Below, piece after piece: positions 19,101 to 26,027 of a stretch of 64,000 nt of DNA (positions are counted from its first letter, which is position 1; the number at the start of each line of letters is the position of its first letter). Under the pieces are notes generated by a model. That model was given only the letters and a program-made list of their open reading frames with translations. It made no database searches and had not been told where the DNA came from. The position numbers and the translations under genes were made by a program. The DNA is taken from the NCBI RefSeq assembly GCF_022374895.2, contig NZ_CP092423.2:4030001-4094000 (forward strand). Direction: 5' to 3'. The DNA is from Mycobacterium lentiflavum. GTDB taxonomy: Bacteria; Actinomycetota; Actinomycetes; Mycobacteriales; Mycobacteriaceae.

Positions 19101-21158
19101 GCCGGCGGCGGTGAACACCGCGACCATCCGGCCGCCGGCGGGCAAGCTTGCGAAGAGACGACCGCGTTCGGCCATCAGCACCGCGCCATCCTCGAGACCG
19201 ACCACGCCCGCGACGCAGGCCGCCGAATACTGGCCGACGCTGTGCCCCAGCACGATGTCCGGCTCGAAGCCCCACGACTGCCAAAGGCGGGCCAGGCCCA
19301 TCTCCACCGCGAACAAGGCGGGCTGTGCGTAACGAGTCTGCCGCAGCATCGCTTCGCTATCGGGGCCGTCGATATCGAAAACAACTTCCAGCAATGGCTT
19401 TTCGAGAATCGAAGCGACCGCGGCCGCGCAGCGATTCAGCGTCTCGGCGAACACCGGCTCGGTGTCGAACAACTCCCTTGCCATGCCGGGGTATTGGCTG
19501 CCTTGGCCGGTGAACAGCCACGCCGTCTTCGGTGTGTCATGGGATTCGCCGCGGAACAAACCGGGCGCCGGGCGATCGTCGGCGAGTGCGCCGAGCAGCT
19601 CCATCGCGGATTCTCGCGAATTGACCACCAGCGCGGCGCGGTGCTCCAAGTGGGCCCGCCCCGTGCCCGCGGTGAAGCAGACGTCGGCCAGGGTGGCCTC
19701 CGGGTGCGCGCTCAACCAGTCGCGGTATTCGCCGGCGAGCCGCACCAACGCGGCGGGCGTTCGGGCCGAGAGCGGAAGAAGGCTGAACCGTCGGTCCCCG
19801 GGCTGCTCAACCGGAACCGGCGCGGCGAGGGGCGCTGCCGCAGGCACGGGGGCCTCGGAGAGGATGACGTGAGCGTTTGTCCCCGCGAAGCCAAATGAGC
19901 TGATCCCGGCAATGCGCGGCCGACCGTTGCGTTCCCAGGCAGTGGCCTCGTCGACCACCTGCACCGCAAGCCGGTCCCAGGGAATATGCGGCGACGGGTT
20001 CTCAAAGTGCAGGTGCCGCGGCAGTAACTCGTTCTCGAGCGCGAGAATAACTTTGATCACACCCGCGATACCCGCGGCCGCTTCCAGGTGACCGATGTTG
20101 GTCTTCACCGAACCCATCAGCAGCGGTTGGCTGGCTTCACGGCCGGCGCCGAGCGCCGCACCGGCGGCCTGGGCCTCGATGGGGTCGCCCAGCGATGTCC
20201 CGGTGCCATGCGCTTCCAAGTACCCGACGTCGCGGGGTTCGAGGTCGGCGCGCTTCAGCGCCTCCGCGATGACCCGTTGCTGGGCAACGCCGTTCGGCAC
20301 CGTCAATCCACCCGATGCGCCGTCCTGGTTGATCGCGCTGCCGCGGATCACGGCCCGAATCCGGTCGCCGTCGCGAATCGCGTCGTGCAGGCGCTTGATC
20401 ACGATGACGCCGCATCCCTCGCCACGCACATAACCGTCGGCGGCCGCGTCGAAGGTCTTGCACCGGCCGTCCGGCGCGAGCATGTGAGCGCTGGAGAACG
20501 TGATCATGGTTGCCGGGGTGAGCAGGACGTTCGCACCCCCGGCCAGCGCGAGGTCGCATTCTTTGAGGCGGAGCGCTTGGCACGCCTGATGGATTGCCAC
20601 CAGCGACGAGCTGCACGCCGTGTCGACGGCGACCGCGGGACCCTGCAGCCCCAGCCGATAGCTGATGCGGCCCGCCGCAGCGGCATTTGACGTACCGATG
20701 GCCATGTAGGCCTCGATCTCGGGGTAAGTCAGTTCGTCGGACGCCATTCCGAGGTAGTCGTGGGTGGCCAGACCGACGAACACACCAGTGTTGCTGTTAG
20801 CCAGGGCCGTTGGCGCGGTGCCCGAATGCTCCACCGCACGCCATGCCGTCTCCAGCAAGATCCGGTGCTGCGGGTCCATCAATCTGACCTCGCGCGTCGA
20901 CATATTGAAAAACGGCGCGTCGAAGCCCGCCACATCATCGACGAATCCCGCCCGACGCGTCACGACCTTGCCCGGTGCGCCGGGTTCTGGGTCGAAGAAT
21001 TCGTCGACGTCCCAGCGGTCCTGCGGCACCTCGGATATCGCGTCCCGGCCGTGCCGCAACACATCCCAGAACTCATCCGCGTCCGCGGCACCCGGAAAAC
21101 GAGCGGCGTAGCCGACGATCGCAAAACCCGAAGCCGGCTCGTCTTCGACGGATGCCAT
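10161..21158 (-). CDS. Two-module type I polyketide synthase (TPP/phleate-type Pks)
   Basis: 3665 residues from ATG 21158, chosen because GGGGAGGTC stands 8 nt upstream; an in-frame ATG at 21203 has no such site. Module 1: KS (Cys182, His317, His357), AT (GHSVG Ser640, HAFH 738-741), a KR-like structural region, KR (Tyr1341), ACP (Ser1504). Module 2: KS (Cys1737, His1872, His1912), AT (Ser2199, HAFH 2297-2300), DH (HxxxGxxxxP, His2497; Asp2664), ER (SGGVG 3122-3126), KR (LDD 3396-3398, Tyr3453), ACP (Ser3611). There is no thioesterase. Both AT domains carry the malonyl-type HAFH, so the chain is unbranched. Module 1 has no DH between AT and KR. Length, modules and neighbours match the Pks that makes phleic acids for trehalose polyphleates; iterative use of both modules is required and is inferred. 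Confidence 0.93.
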   Translation of the reverse strand: MASVEDEPASGFAIVGYAARFPGAADADEFWDVLRHGRDAISEVPQDRWDVDEFFDPEPGAPGKVVTRRAGFVDDVAGFDAPFFNMSTREVRLMDPQHRILLETAWRAVEHSGTAPTALANSNTGVFVGLATHDYLGMASDELTYPEIEAYMAIGTSNAAAAGRISYRLGLQGPAVAVDTACSSSLVAIHQACQALRLKECDLALAGGANVLLTPATMITFSSAHMLAPDGRCKTFDAAADGYVRGEGCGVIVIKRLHDAIRDGDRIRAVIRGSAINQDGASGGLTVPNGVAQQRVIAEALKRADLEPRDVGYLEAHGTGTSLGDPIEAQAAGAALGAGREASQPLLMGSVKTNIGHLEAAAGIAGVIKVILALENELLPRHLHFENPSPHIPWDRLAVQVVDEATAWERNGRPRIAGISSFGFAGTNAHVILSEAPVPAAAPLAAPVPVEQPGDRRFSLLPLSARTPAALVRLAGEYRDWLSAHPEATLADVCFTAGTGRAHLEHRAALVVNSRESAMELLGALADDRPAPGLFRGESHDTPKTAWLFTGQGSQYPGMARELFDTEPVFAETLNRCAAAVASILEKPLLEVVFDIDGPDSEAMLRQTRYAQPALFAVEMGLARLWQSWGFEPDIVLGHSVGQYSAACVAGVVGLEDGAVLMAERGRLFASLPAGGRMVAVFTAAGRVENLTNDFPRLSVAAYNGANTVLSGPAGDLERAVAGLAADGVRCDWLDTSHAFHSALLDPILDDFESFADRFNYAAPQRVLIDNRTGAALGRSVRLDGAYWRRHARQPVQFAKSVHTLAGLNCKVLLEVGPRPVLTAAALSCWPDPATVPRAIASLRRNTADHRQITEAVAEAYVVGHLPEFAAFRRAHTGKLDLPTYPFEHRQYWFRDDRDRPDPRQQPGGPRTEAVRLLEEGRIEELVALLDADCDDPQTVRVLAKLAAQHNQERTTRSIADDRYEIRWKKAAAAPSGVGAGEGASWLLIGEDCPALAPLVNELIQRGQQHRFLGLPTSDADEEQLADTLRAAAAQDLPLRIVSVAAVDADLGFKTAPSMQSLLRMQHRILGGTRRLFRAAAAADLRTPVWLVTRGAQRVTDGDTVAPEQSSLWGFGRAVSLEHPQLWGGLADLAEGTADEWARFIGWVSVSHDAVSHDSASREDQVALRDQAVYVPRLVRREGQPSGTPLEIRPEATYLVTGGLGSIGLEIAGYLATHGAKHLVLTSRRSPGEDVQKRIDALAAQHGCEIQAIAADVADAHDVTRLLAGVQPPLAGIVHAAGEIGTTPLSNLDDAEVDRVFAGKVWGAWHLSEAAADLGLDFFLSTSSIASVWGGYGQSAYGAANAFLDGLAWRLRERGVRGTSVNFGPWSAGMADAQSRARLDQRGIRTLSPADALAGLADAAASSSAQGVVARIDWARFLPLYEQAGRRAFLTELEREVPDAVPPVTPSGTTQLVEQLTNAPLQQRKRLLTDYLRDAVAEVTRVDVAEIREDAGFFDLGMDSLMAVELRRRIENTVGREIPITLVMDHPRLSDVADYLLGDVLELSAQAAASQPAATVTARTDEPIAIVAVSCRFPGAPDPDAFWELLSGGVDAIREVPEDRFDIDEFYDPDPETPGKTYTRFGGFLDEIDGFDPEFFGISPREAVWIEPQQRLMLETVWEGLERAGYSPGALRGSRTGIFAGVAANEYAHLLSAEPIDKIEPYFITGNALNAISGRVAFALGVEGPAVAIDTACSSALVAVHQACQALHSGDCDLALAGGVNVLLSPVTVIAASRARMLSPVGRCKTFDASADGYVRSEGCGILVLKRLNDAERDGDRVLAVIAGSAVNQDGASSGLTVPNGGAQQRLIGAALSRAGLAGGDVDYLEAHGTGTPLGDPIEVQAAAAAYGGSRTADRPLLMGSVKTNIGHTESASGAAGLIKVVLSLQHELLPQSLHFDTPSPHIPWDSLPVRVVRESTPWQANGRPRRAGVSSFGFTGTNAHVLIEEAPTRTGSPAEDPAPDAAAVDTGEVNVLALSARSPEALLALAQRYEAWLSAHPDVDLADVCRTAGMGRSHFEHRAALVVDSVEAARAGLAELAENRLRPGVVRGEHTHHPTTAWLFTGQGSQYPGMARELFDTEPVFADTVTRCADAVKDMLPRPLLDVLFATDRRAPEDAQETLRHTSFAQPALFAIEMGLARLWQSWGIEPDVVLGHSVGQYAAACVAGVFSLEDGARLMAERGRMFGSLPEGGRMVAVFTDAKQVEQIAGEFPHVSVGAYNGPNTVLSGPGDDLEQIVATFSDEGVRCTWLETSHAFHSELLDPVLDEFESYAAQFEFATPTLPLVCNRTGAVLTAQTPLDAQYWRRHSRQPVQFAESVRTVAALGCSVVMEIGPQPVLTAAAVQVWPEHLAAPRAIVSLRKGVGDRRQIADAQAAAYIGGHLPDFAALHRQTGRRLELPTYPFQRRRFWPKSSGIAIDGPAVSGILGSAKDLASGDSVYTSRLSVKSQPWLSDHVIYGTVVVPGATYAAMALAAVGTPARAKDVFFYEPIILPEKSSREVQLTLHPQEGGDGWKFQVHSRPYGERGAEWSLNAEGSVIAGADGEPESDDDPVDEALERLNRMRPQELFETFADLELVWGPTWSGSLKSLWLGAGEAIGDIVVGEELSEQLGAEPMHPVLMDLCTGVAFPAFPALLAAEQGVNDLFLPLRYGQVTLREKMPRRFYCRAKWHASALDSETQVFDLEYLDRDGRHLGGIREFTVKRAPREALLRGLGGDATRLLYTLGWHEVPLPASSDDASRVSGTWLIAGFEELAANVAGCISFDRNTDPELLGELLAQAHERGLPFAGVVWRSAAPSGTESSTDGAARVETEIAHLLSAVHTVQHGSQNGSVKLPGGLWITTERGVATESGEPVDPVQAALWGFGRTAINEEPALRCKLVDCDGSEQAVQALAALLATPDSSLEEHELALRQGKLLVSRLLPWSRSGHLTVPRSSDYVLAPTERGAIDNLRLTEAEVPAPDEGYVQVRVEAAGLNFRDVLNVLGLYPGDPGPIGGDFAGTVTQLGSGVTGLEVGQRVYGFMQGAFASRFNVPAQLLAPIPDGVGAVAAATIPAAALTVRLAFDWAQVQPGDRVLIHAASGGVGLAAIQLAQQCGATVFATASTYKRATLRKLGVQYVYDSRTTDFADQILADTDGAGVDVVLNSLTNEGFLEATVRATAQNGRFAEIAKRDIWTPEQMADVRPDIAYEIVALDTVTFQEPERIRGLLTEVSEGLGKGEWAPLPAEIYPLTEARAAFRRMQQARHIGKIVVQMPNPLQPRPDRSYLITGGLGAIGLHTASYLAQLGAGDIVLTSRREPDADAQREIEEIAERFKCRVHVFAADVSDESEVDKLLERIRAELPPLAGVVHLAGVLDDALLSAQTPQRFRTTLAPKAFGACHLDRLTKDDELDFFIVSSSVSSLFGSPGQSNYATANALLDGLVAQRRAQGLPATGVNFGPWAQGGMASSEAAIANITAQGLIPLEPSAALSALAEVVANGTGQATVLKANWQRAAKVLGSSRPPILDLVLPSAVGEVTGDSELLKQLMEIPVPQRAAFVTEFLQREVQHFLRLAQPPAASSRFLDLGTDSLMAIELRNRLHSQFGGKFTINATAVFDYPTIGGLAEYLVAQLPDAESVVVPEAS

Positions 21159-21464
21159 TTCCTTGACCTCCCCTGCGTTGGCGAATGAAGACTGGGTCCC
21201 CACGGGCGGCCCGGTTGCGCTTCAGAGTCAATTTCCGAAGGCCAGCACTGCAATTGCAGCACCCGCACCGCGCAACGGCGGCCACTGTGTCCGCCGCTCT
21301 GCGCCTCCCGCCCGGCCGTTCGATCGCCACCATCGCACGCCGGACCCGTGAGTGAGTGTAGGCCGTGGCCCGCGCGTGTCCGCGGAGGCAATCGCCCGGC
21401 GGGTTATCTTGGTGGCTCCGCCAGTGGCCGGACCGGGACCGTTTACACCGAGGGGGATGTAGTT
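21159..21464. promoter_or_regulatory. Divergent pks-papA intergenic region with palindrome
   Basis: About 306 nt separate the divergent starts of the PKS and papA genes and must contain both promoters. The clearest element is a perfect 12-bp palindrome, CTGCAATTGCAG, at 21248-21259. A weaker inverted repeat, GGCGG-N9-CCGCC, lies just to its right. I could not identify convincing -35/-10 pairs. There is no regulator gene next to the region. Confidence 0.4.
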
Positions 21465-22886
21465 TTGCGCATCGGGAAAATCACGATCGGCGCGCTCGAT
21501 GATTGGACGCTGACTCCGGGCTCGGTCACTTCGTGGCACCCGACGGATGCGGCAAAAGACAAGGTCCGACAAGCGCCGGTCAGCTCGGTGCCGGTCAGTT
21601 ACATGCAGGGCCAGCATCTTCGGAACTACTGTGAGCGGACAGCCGCGGGGCTGAACTTCTCCCGGCAGATCATCGCGACCTGTGAGTTACCTGGGACTTG
21701 TGATGTCGCGGCGATGAACCATGCGGTCAACGCCTATCTGCGGCGACACGACACGTTCCGCAGTTGGTTCGAGCACACCGGCACCGGTGAGTTCGTCCGG
21801 CATACGCTGCGCGATCCGGCTGATATTGAGTTCGCGCCAATCAACCACGGCCAGATGACAGTTGACGAGATACACGCTCATGTCGTGGCCATACCGAACC
21901 CGCTGCAGTGGGGCTGTTTCACCTTCGGGATCATCCAAAACGAGAGCCATTTCACATTTTTTGCCGCGATGGATCACGTGCACGGGGACGCGACGCTGAT
22001 CGGCACAACGATGATGGAAGCCAACGGAATGTATTCGGCGTTGAGCAGCGGCGGTGAGGCGCTGGCTCTTCCCGATGCCGGTAGCTTCGACGATTTCTGC
22101 ACCCGCGAACGCGAGTACACGTCGACGCTGACCCTTGATTCGCCCGAGGTACGCGCGTGGATTGACTTCGCCGACAACAACAATGGCGGTTTCCCAGAAT
22201 TCCCGCTCCCACTGGGCAACCCGTTGGAGTCCAGTCGCAGTCAGATGACCTCCGAACTTCTGATGGACGTGGCCCAGACGGAGCGATTCGAATCCGCCTG
22301 CACCGCCGCCGGGGCACGCTTCGTCGGTGGCCTGTTCGCCTGCTTCGCCCTGCTGGAGCATGAGTTCACCGGCGCTCTGACGTATTACGGTCTCACCCCT
22401 AGAGATTCGCGGACGGCCGCGGACAATTTCATGACACAGGGCTGGTTTACCGGCTTGATTCCAATCACCGTGCCCATCGCCGCCACCTCTTTCGGTGATG
22501 CGGCATGGGCAGCGCAGGCCTCTTTTGATTCCGGTCTGGACATGGCGAAGGTGCCGTACTACCGCGTACTGGAATTAGCGCCGTGGTTGCGCTGGCCGCG
22601 GCCAAACTTTCCGGTGTCGAACTTCTTTCATGGCGGCGCTGCTCCGCTCAATGCGATTCTTGCCGCGGCCGACCTGGGCCTCGCGGAAAATATCGGGATC
22701 TATCCCGACGGCCGGTATTCCTATCAGCTGACCATTTATGTATTCCGGTACGGCGAGGGCACCGTCATGGCGATCATGCATCCCGACAATCCGGTCGCCC
22801 TGAAATCCGTACGCCGCTACATGGCGGCGATGAAGTCCGTGTGCGGCCGGGTCGCTGGCAGCGGGCACTGGGGGCGCGTCGCGTAG
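21465..22886 (+). CDS. papA3: Polyketide-associated acyltransferase, PapA3-like
   Basis: 473 residues, nearly the same length as M. tuberculosis PapA3 and closely similar to it as I recall that sequence. Start is placed at TTG 21465, giving MRIGKITIGALDDW, the family N-terminus, with GAGGGGG 8 nt upstream; the longer ATG start at 21348 would add 39 non-homologous residues. The condensation-type catalytic motif HxxxD is HVHGD (His171, Asp175), and YYGLTPRD and PISVPI-like regions follow. PapA3 enzymes esterify trehalose with long acyl chains; in TPP biosynthesis PapA3 makes the diacyltrehalose precursor. It heads a forward set papA-mmpL-PE-PPE-fadD and is divergent from its PKS. Confidence 0.93.
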   Translation: MRIGKITIGALDDWTLTPGSVTSWHPTDAAKDKVRQAPVSSVPVSYMQGQHLRNYCERTAAGLNFSRQIIATCELPGTCDVAAMNHAVNAYLRRHDTFRSWFEHTGTGEFVRHTLRDPADIEFAPINHGQMTVDEIHAHVVAIPNPLQWGCFTFGIIQNESHFTFFAAMDHVHGDATLIGTTMMEANGMYSALSSGGEALALPDAGSFDDFCTREREYTSTLTLDSPEVRAWIDFADNNNGGFPEFPLPLGNPLESSRSQMTSELLMDVAQTERFESACTAAGARFVGGLFACFALLEHEFTGALTYYGLTPRDSRTAADNFMTQGWFTGLIPITVPIAATSFGDAAWAAQASFDSGLDMAKVPYYRVLELAPWLRWPRPNFPVSNFFHGGAAPLNAILAAADLGLAENIGIYPDGRYSYQLTIYVFRYGEGTVMAIMHPDNPVALKSVRRYMAAMKSVCGRVAGSGHWGRVA

Positions 22887-23027
22887 CGTGAGTCCATCCG
22901 AAGCTAGAGCTTTTCTGCAGTGCGCGAACTCCGGTCGGGCACGGTACGAACGAGCGCGGCGTGACAGAGCGTCGGCGAGCGGCGCCGGCGGGCGCACCCG
23001 ACTGCGCCGACCAGGGGCGAGGACGAT

Positions 23028-26027
23028 ATGCGACGGCTGACCGATTTCGTGGTGCGGTGGCCCTGGGTAGTGATCGGGCTCTGGGTCGCGGTGGCGGTCG
23101 CTCTTCCCCTGACTTTGCCCTCGCTGGGCGAGATGGCCCAGAGGCATCCGCTCGCGTTACTGCCCAACGACGCGCCGTCGAGCATCAGCGCGCGCGAGAT
23201 GACCAAGGCGTTTCACGAATCAGGTTCAGAGGACCTGTTGTTGGTGGTGCTGACGGACGACAAGGGGCTCGGCCCGGCCGACGAAGCCGTCTACCGCAAA
23301 CTGGTGGACACGCTGCGCCAAGACACCCGAGATGTCTTGATGGTGCAGGATTTCATCAGCACGCCGCCGCTGCGCTCGGTCGTGACCAGCAAGGATCACA
23401 AAGCGTGGGTGCTACCGGTCGGCGTCGCCGGCGAGCTGGGCACACCACAGTCCTACGCCGCGTTCAACCGGATCAGCGACATCGTCACACACTGCGTCGC
23501 GGGAACGCCCCTGACGGTCAACGTCACCGGCCCCGCAGCGACCGTCGCCGACCTCACGGTCGCCGGCGACAAGGACCGGCTTCCGATCGAGCTGGCGATC
23601 GCCGTTCTGGTGCTGATCGTCCTGCTGGTGATTTATCGCAGTGCGGTCACGATGCTGCTGCCGTTGCTGACGATCGGGATATCGCTGGTCATCGCGCAGG
23701 CGGCGGTGGCGGCTTACTCCCTGTTTACCGGAGCCGGCGTCTCGAACCAGTCCATCGTATTTCTGAGCGCCATAATGGCGGGCGCCGGAACGGATTACGC
23801 GGTCTTCCTGATCAGTCGTTATCACGACTATTTGCGCTCGGGGGCGGATTCCGATCAGGCGATCAAACGCGCGATGATTTCGATCGGCAAAGTCATCGGC
23901 GCATCCGCCGCCACCGTCGGCATCACTTTTCTCCTGATCAGCTTTGCCCGAATGGGAGTGTTCAAGACGGTCGGCGCGTCGTCGGCGATCGGGATCGGCG
24001 TCGCCTTCCTCGCCGCGCTGACACTGCTGCCGGCGATTCTGGTAATCGCGGGGCCGCGCGGCTGGGTCAAGCCACGTCGCGAACTGACCGCCCGGTTCTG
24101 GCGGCGTTCGGGGATCCGCATCGTGCGACGGCCCAGGGCCAATCTGGTCGCCAGTGTGCTGGTGCTGATCATCCTGGCCAGCTGCGCGGGGCTGGTGCGC
24201 TACAACTACGACGACCGCAAGGCCCTGCCGGCGTCCGCTGCTAGCTCCGTCGGCTATGCCGCGCTGGATCGGCATTTCCCGGTGAATCAATCCATTCCGC
24301 AGTACATCCTCATCCAATCGCCGCATGACCTTCGCACGCCGAAAGCCCTGGCGGACTTGGAGCAGATGGCGGACCGAGTCAGCCAACTGCCGAATATCGC
24401 TGCGGTCAGCGGCATTACGCGTCCTACCGGAAACGTGCCCGAACAATTCCGGGCCACCTATCAGGCGGGTGCCATCGGCACCCTGCTGGCCGGCGGGTCC
24501 ACCATGATCAACGACCACACCGGTGATCTCAACCGGCTGGTCGCGGGGAGCGGCACGCTGGCCAACAGCCTCGGCGAGGTCCGCGGGCAGGTCAGCCAGC
24601 TCGCGGCCAGCTTGGAGGAACTGCAAAGTGCCTTCTCGTCGGCGAAGAGCCAGTACAGCGGCGACGCGCTGGTCAAACAGGTCGACATCGCGGCCCAGCT
24701 CGTCGATCACGTCAACTCGCTCAGCAACGCCATGGGCTGGAATTTCTCGGCAGCCAGGAACGTGTTCGCCTGGATAGGCCCGGTGCTGGCAGCGCTGCAG
24801 GGCAACCCGATCTGCGATGCCGATCAATCGTGTAGCGCGACTCGCGGGACGTTCGAGCAGCTGGTCGGTTCCCGCGATCAGGCGGACCTCGACGCGATCA
24901 ACGATTTGGCCCACCAACTTCAGGATTACCAGGACAAAAGGGCACTGAAGTCGTCGACGGACCGGGTGCGCGCCGCGCTGGGGAAGCTCACCAAGGTGAT
25001 GCATTCGATGGGCATGGACAAACCCGGTGGCCTGCAAGCGAATTTGAATAGCGTGCAAGACGGCGCGAACCGGCTCGCCGGCGGCAGCCGGCAAATAGCC
25101 GACGCCGTGGCTGCGCTCGTCGACCAAGTCAAACAGCTCGGTTCCGGGCTCGGTGAATCCGCGGCATTCCTGTTGTCACTCAAACGCGATGCGGCACAAC
25201 CGGCCATGGCGGGATTCAATATCCCGCCCCAGCTGCTGCACTTAGAGGAGTTCCAGAAGGCGGCCAAGGTATTCATTTCGCCGGACGGCCACTCGGTGCG
25301 GTATTTGGTTCAAACCAAACTGAATCCGTTCAGCACCGAAGCGATGGATCAGGTCAACGCGATCACTGCGGCCGCGCGCGGAGCACAACCGAATACCGCG
25401 CTGTCCGACGCCACGATTTCGATGGCGGGGTACACCGTTGGTCTGAAGGACACCCGCGACTATTACCAGCACGACATCCGGTTCATCATCGCGGTAACCC
25501 TGCTCGTCGTACTGGTGACCTTGATCGCACTGCTTCGTGCGATCGTTGCGCCGCTGTATCTGGTTGCTTCCGTAGTCATTTCCTATTTATCGGCGGTAGG
25601 TATCGGCGTACTGGTATTTCAATACCTACTGGGCCAGCAATTGCATTGGAGCGTGCCACCGCTGGCGTTCGTGGTGCTGGTCGCGGTCGGGGCCGACTAC
25701 AACATGCTGCTCGTTTCGCGAATGCGTGAGGAGTCTGGACACAGCATGCGCTACAGCATCATTCGTACGCTCAGTTCGACAGGCGGCGTGATCACCGCCG
25801 CTGGCCTGATCTTCGCTGCGTCGATGTGCGGTCTGTTGTTCTCCGGCATCGGCACCGTGGTCCAGGGCGGTTTCGTGATCGGGGTGGGGATTTTGCTGGA
25901 CACCTTCTTGGTGCGCACCGTCACGGTTCCCGCCATCGCCGCGCTGGTCGGGCGGGCGAACTGGTGGCCATCGCGAGTGGTCGTGCGCCGACGCGCCGAG
26001 CCGCAACCGGTTAGGGGGTACGCATGA
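23028..26027 (+). CDS. mmpL10: RND-family lipid transporter, MmpL10-like
   Basis: 999 residues, the usual MmpL10 length. It has the RND plan: a transmembrane helix near the N-terminus (VVRWPWVVIGLWVAVAVALP), large periplasmic loops and two six-helix bundles. The Asp-Tyr proton-relay pairs lie in GAGTDYAVFLISRYHD and VAVGADYNMLLVSRMREE. MmpL10 carries acyltrehalose precursors across the plasma membrane in the DAT (M. tuberculosis) and TPP pathways. ATG 23028 follows GGGGCGAGGACGAT. The stop overlaps the next gene's ATG by 4 nt (ATGA), so export and the extracellular PE-PPE enzyme are translationally coupled. Confidence 0.93.
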   Translation: MRRLTDFVVRWPWVVIGLWVAVAVALPLTLPSLGEMAQRHPLALLPNDAPSSISAREMTKAFHESGSEDLLLVVLTDDKGLGPADEAVYRKLVDTLRQDTRDVLMVQDFISTPPLRSVVTSKDHKAWVLPVGVAGELGTPQSYAAFNRISDIVTHCVAGTPLTVNVTGPAATVADLTVAGDKDRLPIELAIAVLVLIVLLVIYRSAVTMLLPLLTIGISLVIAQAAVAAYSLFTGAGVSNQSIVFLSAIMAGAGTDYAVFLISRYHDYLRSGADSDQAIKRAMISIGKVIGASAATVGITFLLISFARMGVFKTVGASSAIGIGVAFLAALTLLPAILVIAGPRGWVKPRRELTARFWRRSGIRIVRRPRANLVASVLVLIILASCAGLVRYNYDDRKALPASAASSVGYAALDRHFPVNQSIPQYILIQSPHDLRTPKALADLEQMADRVSQLPNIAAVSGITRPTGNVPEQFRATYQAGAIGTLLAGGSTMINDHTGDLNRLVAGSGTLANSLGEVRGQVSQLAASLEELQSAFSSAKSQYSGDALVKQVDIAAQLVDHVNSLSNAMGWNFSAARNVFAWIGPVLAALQGNPICDADQSCSATRGTFEQLVGSRDQADLDAINDLAHQLQDYQDKRALKSSTDRVRAALGKLTKVMHSMGMDKPGGLQANLNSVQDGANRLAGGSRQIADAVAALVDQVKQLGSGLGESAAFLLSLKRDAAQPAMAGFNIPPQLLHLEEFQKAAKVFISPDGHSVRYLVQTKLNPFSTEAMDQVNAITAAARGAQPNTALSDATISMAGYTVGLKDTRDYYQHDIRFIIAVTLLVVLVTLIALLRAIVAPLYLVASVVISYLSAVGIGVLVFQYLLGQQLHWSVPPLAFVVLVAVGADYNMLLVSRMREESGHSMRYSIIRTLSSTGGVITAAGLIFAASMCGLLFSGIGTVVQGGFVIGVGILLDTFLVRTVTVPAIAALVGRANWWPSRVVVRRRAEPQPVRGYA

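Noticed and set aside
21159..21203. Upstream ATG adding 15 residues to the PKS
   Set aside because: The ATG at 21158 has a strong GGGGAGG site at ideal spacing that would lie inside the coding region of the longer form.
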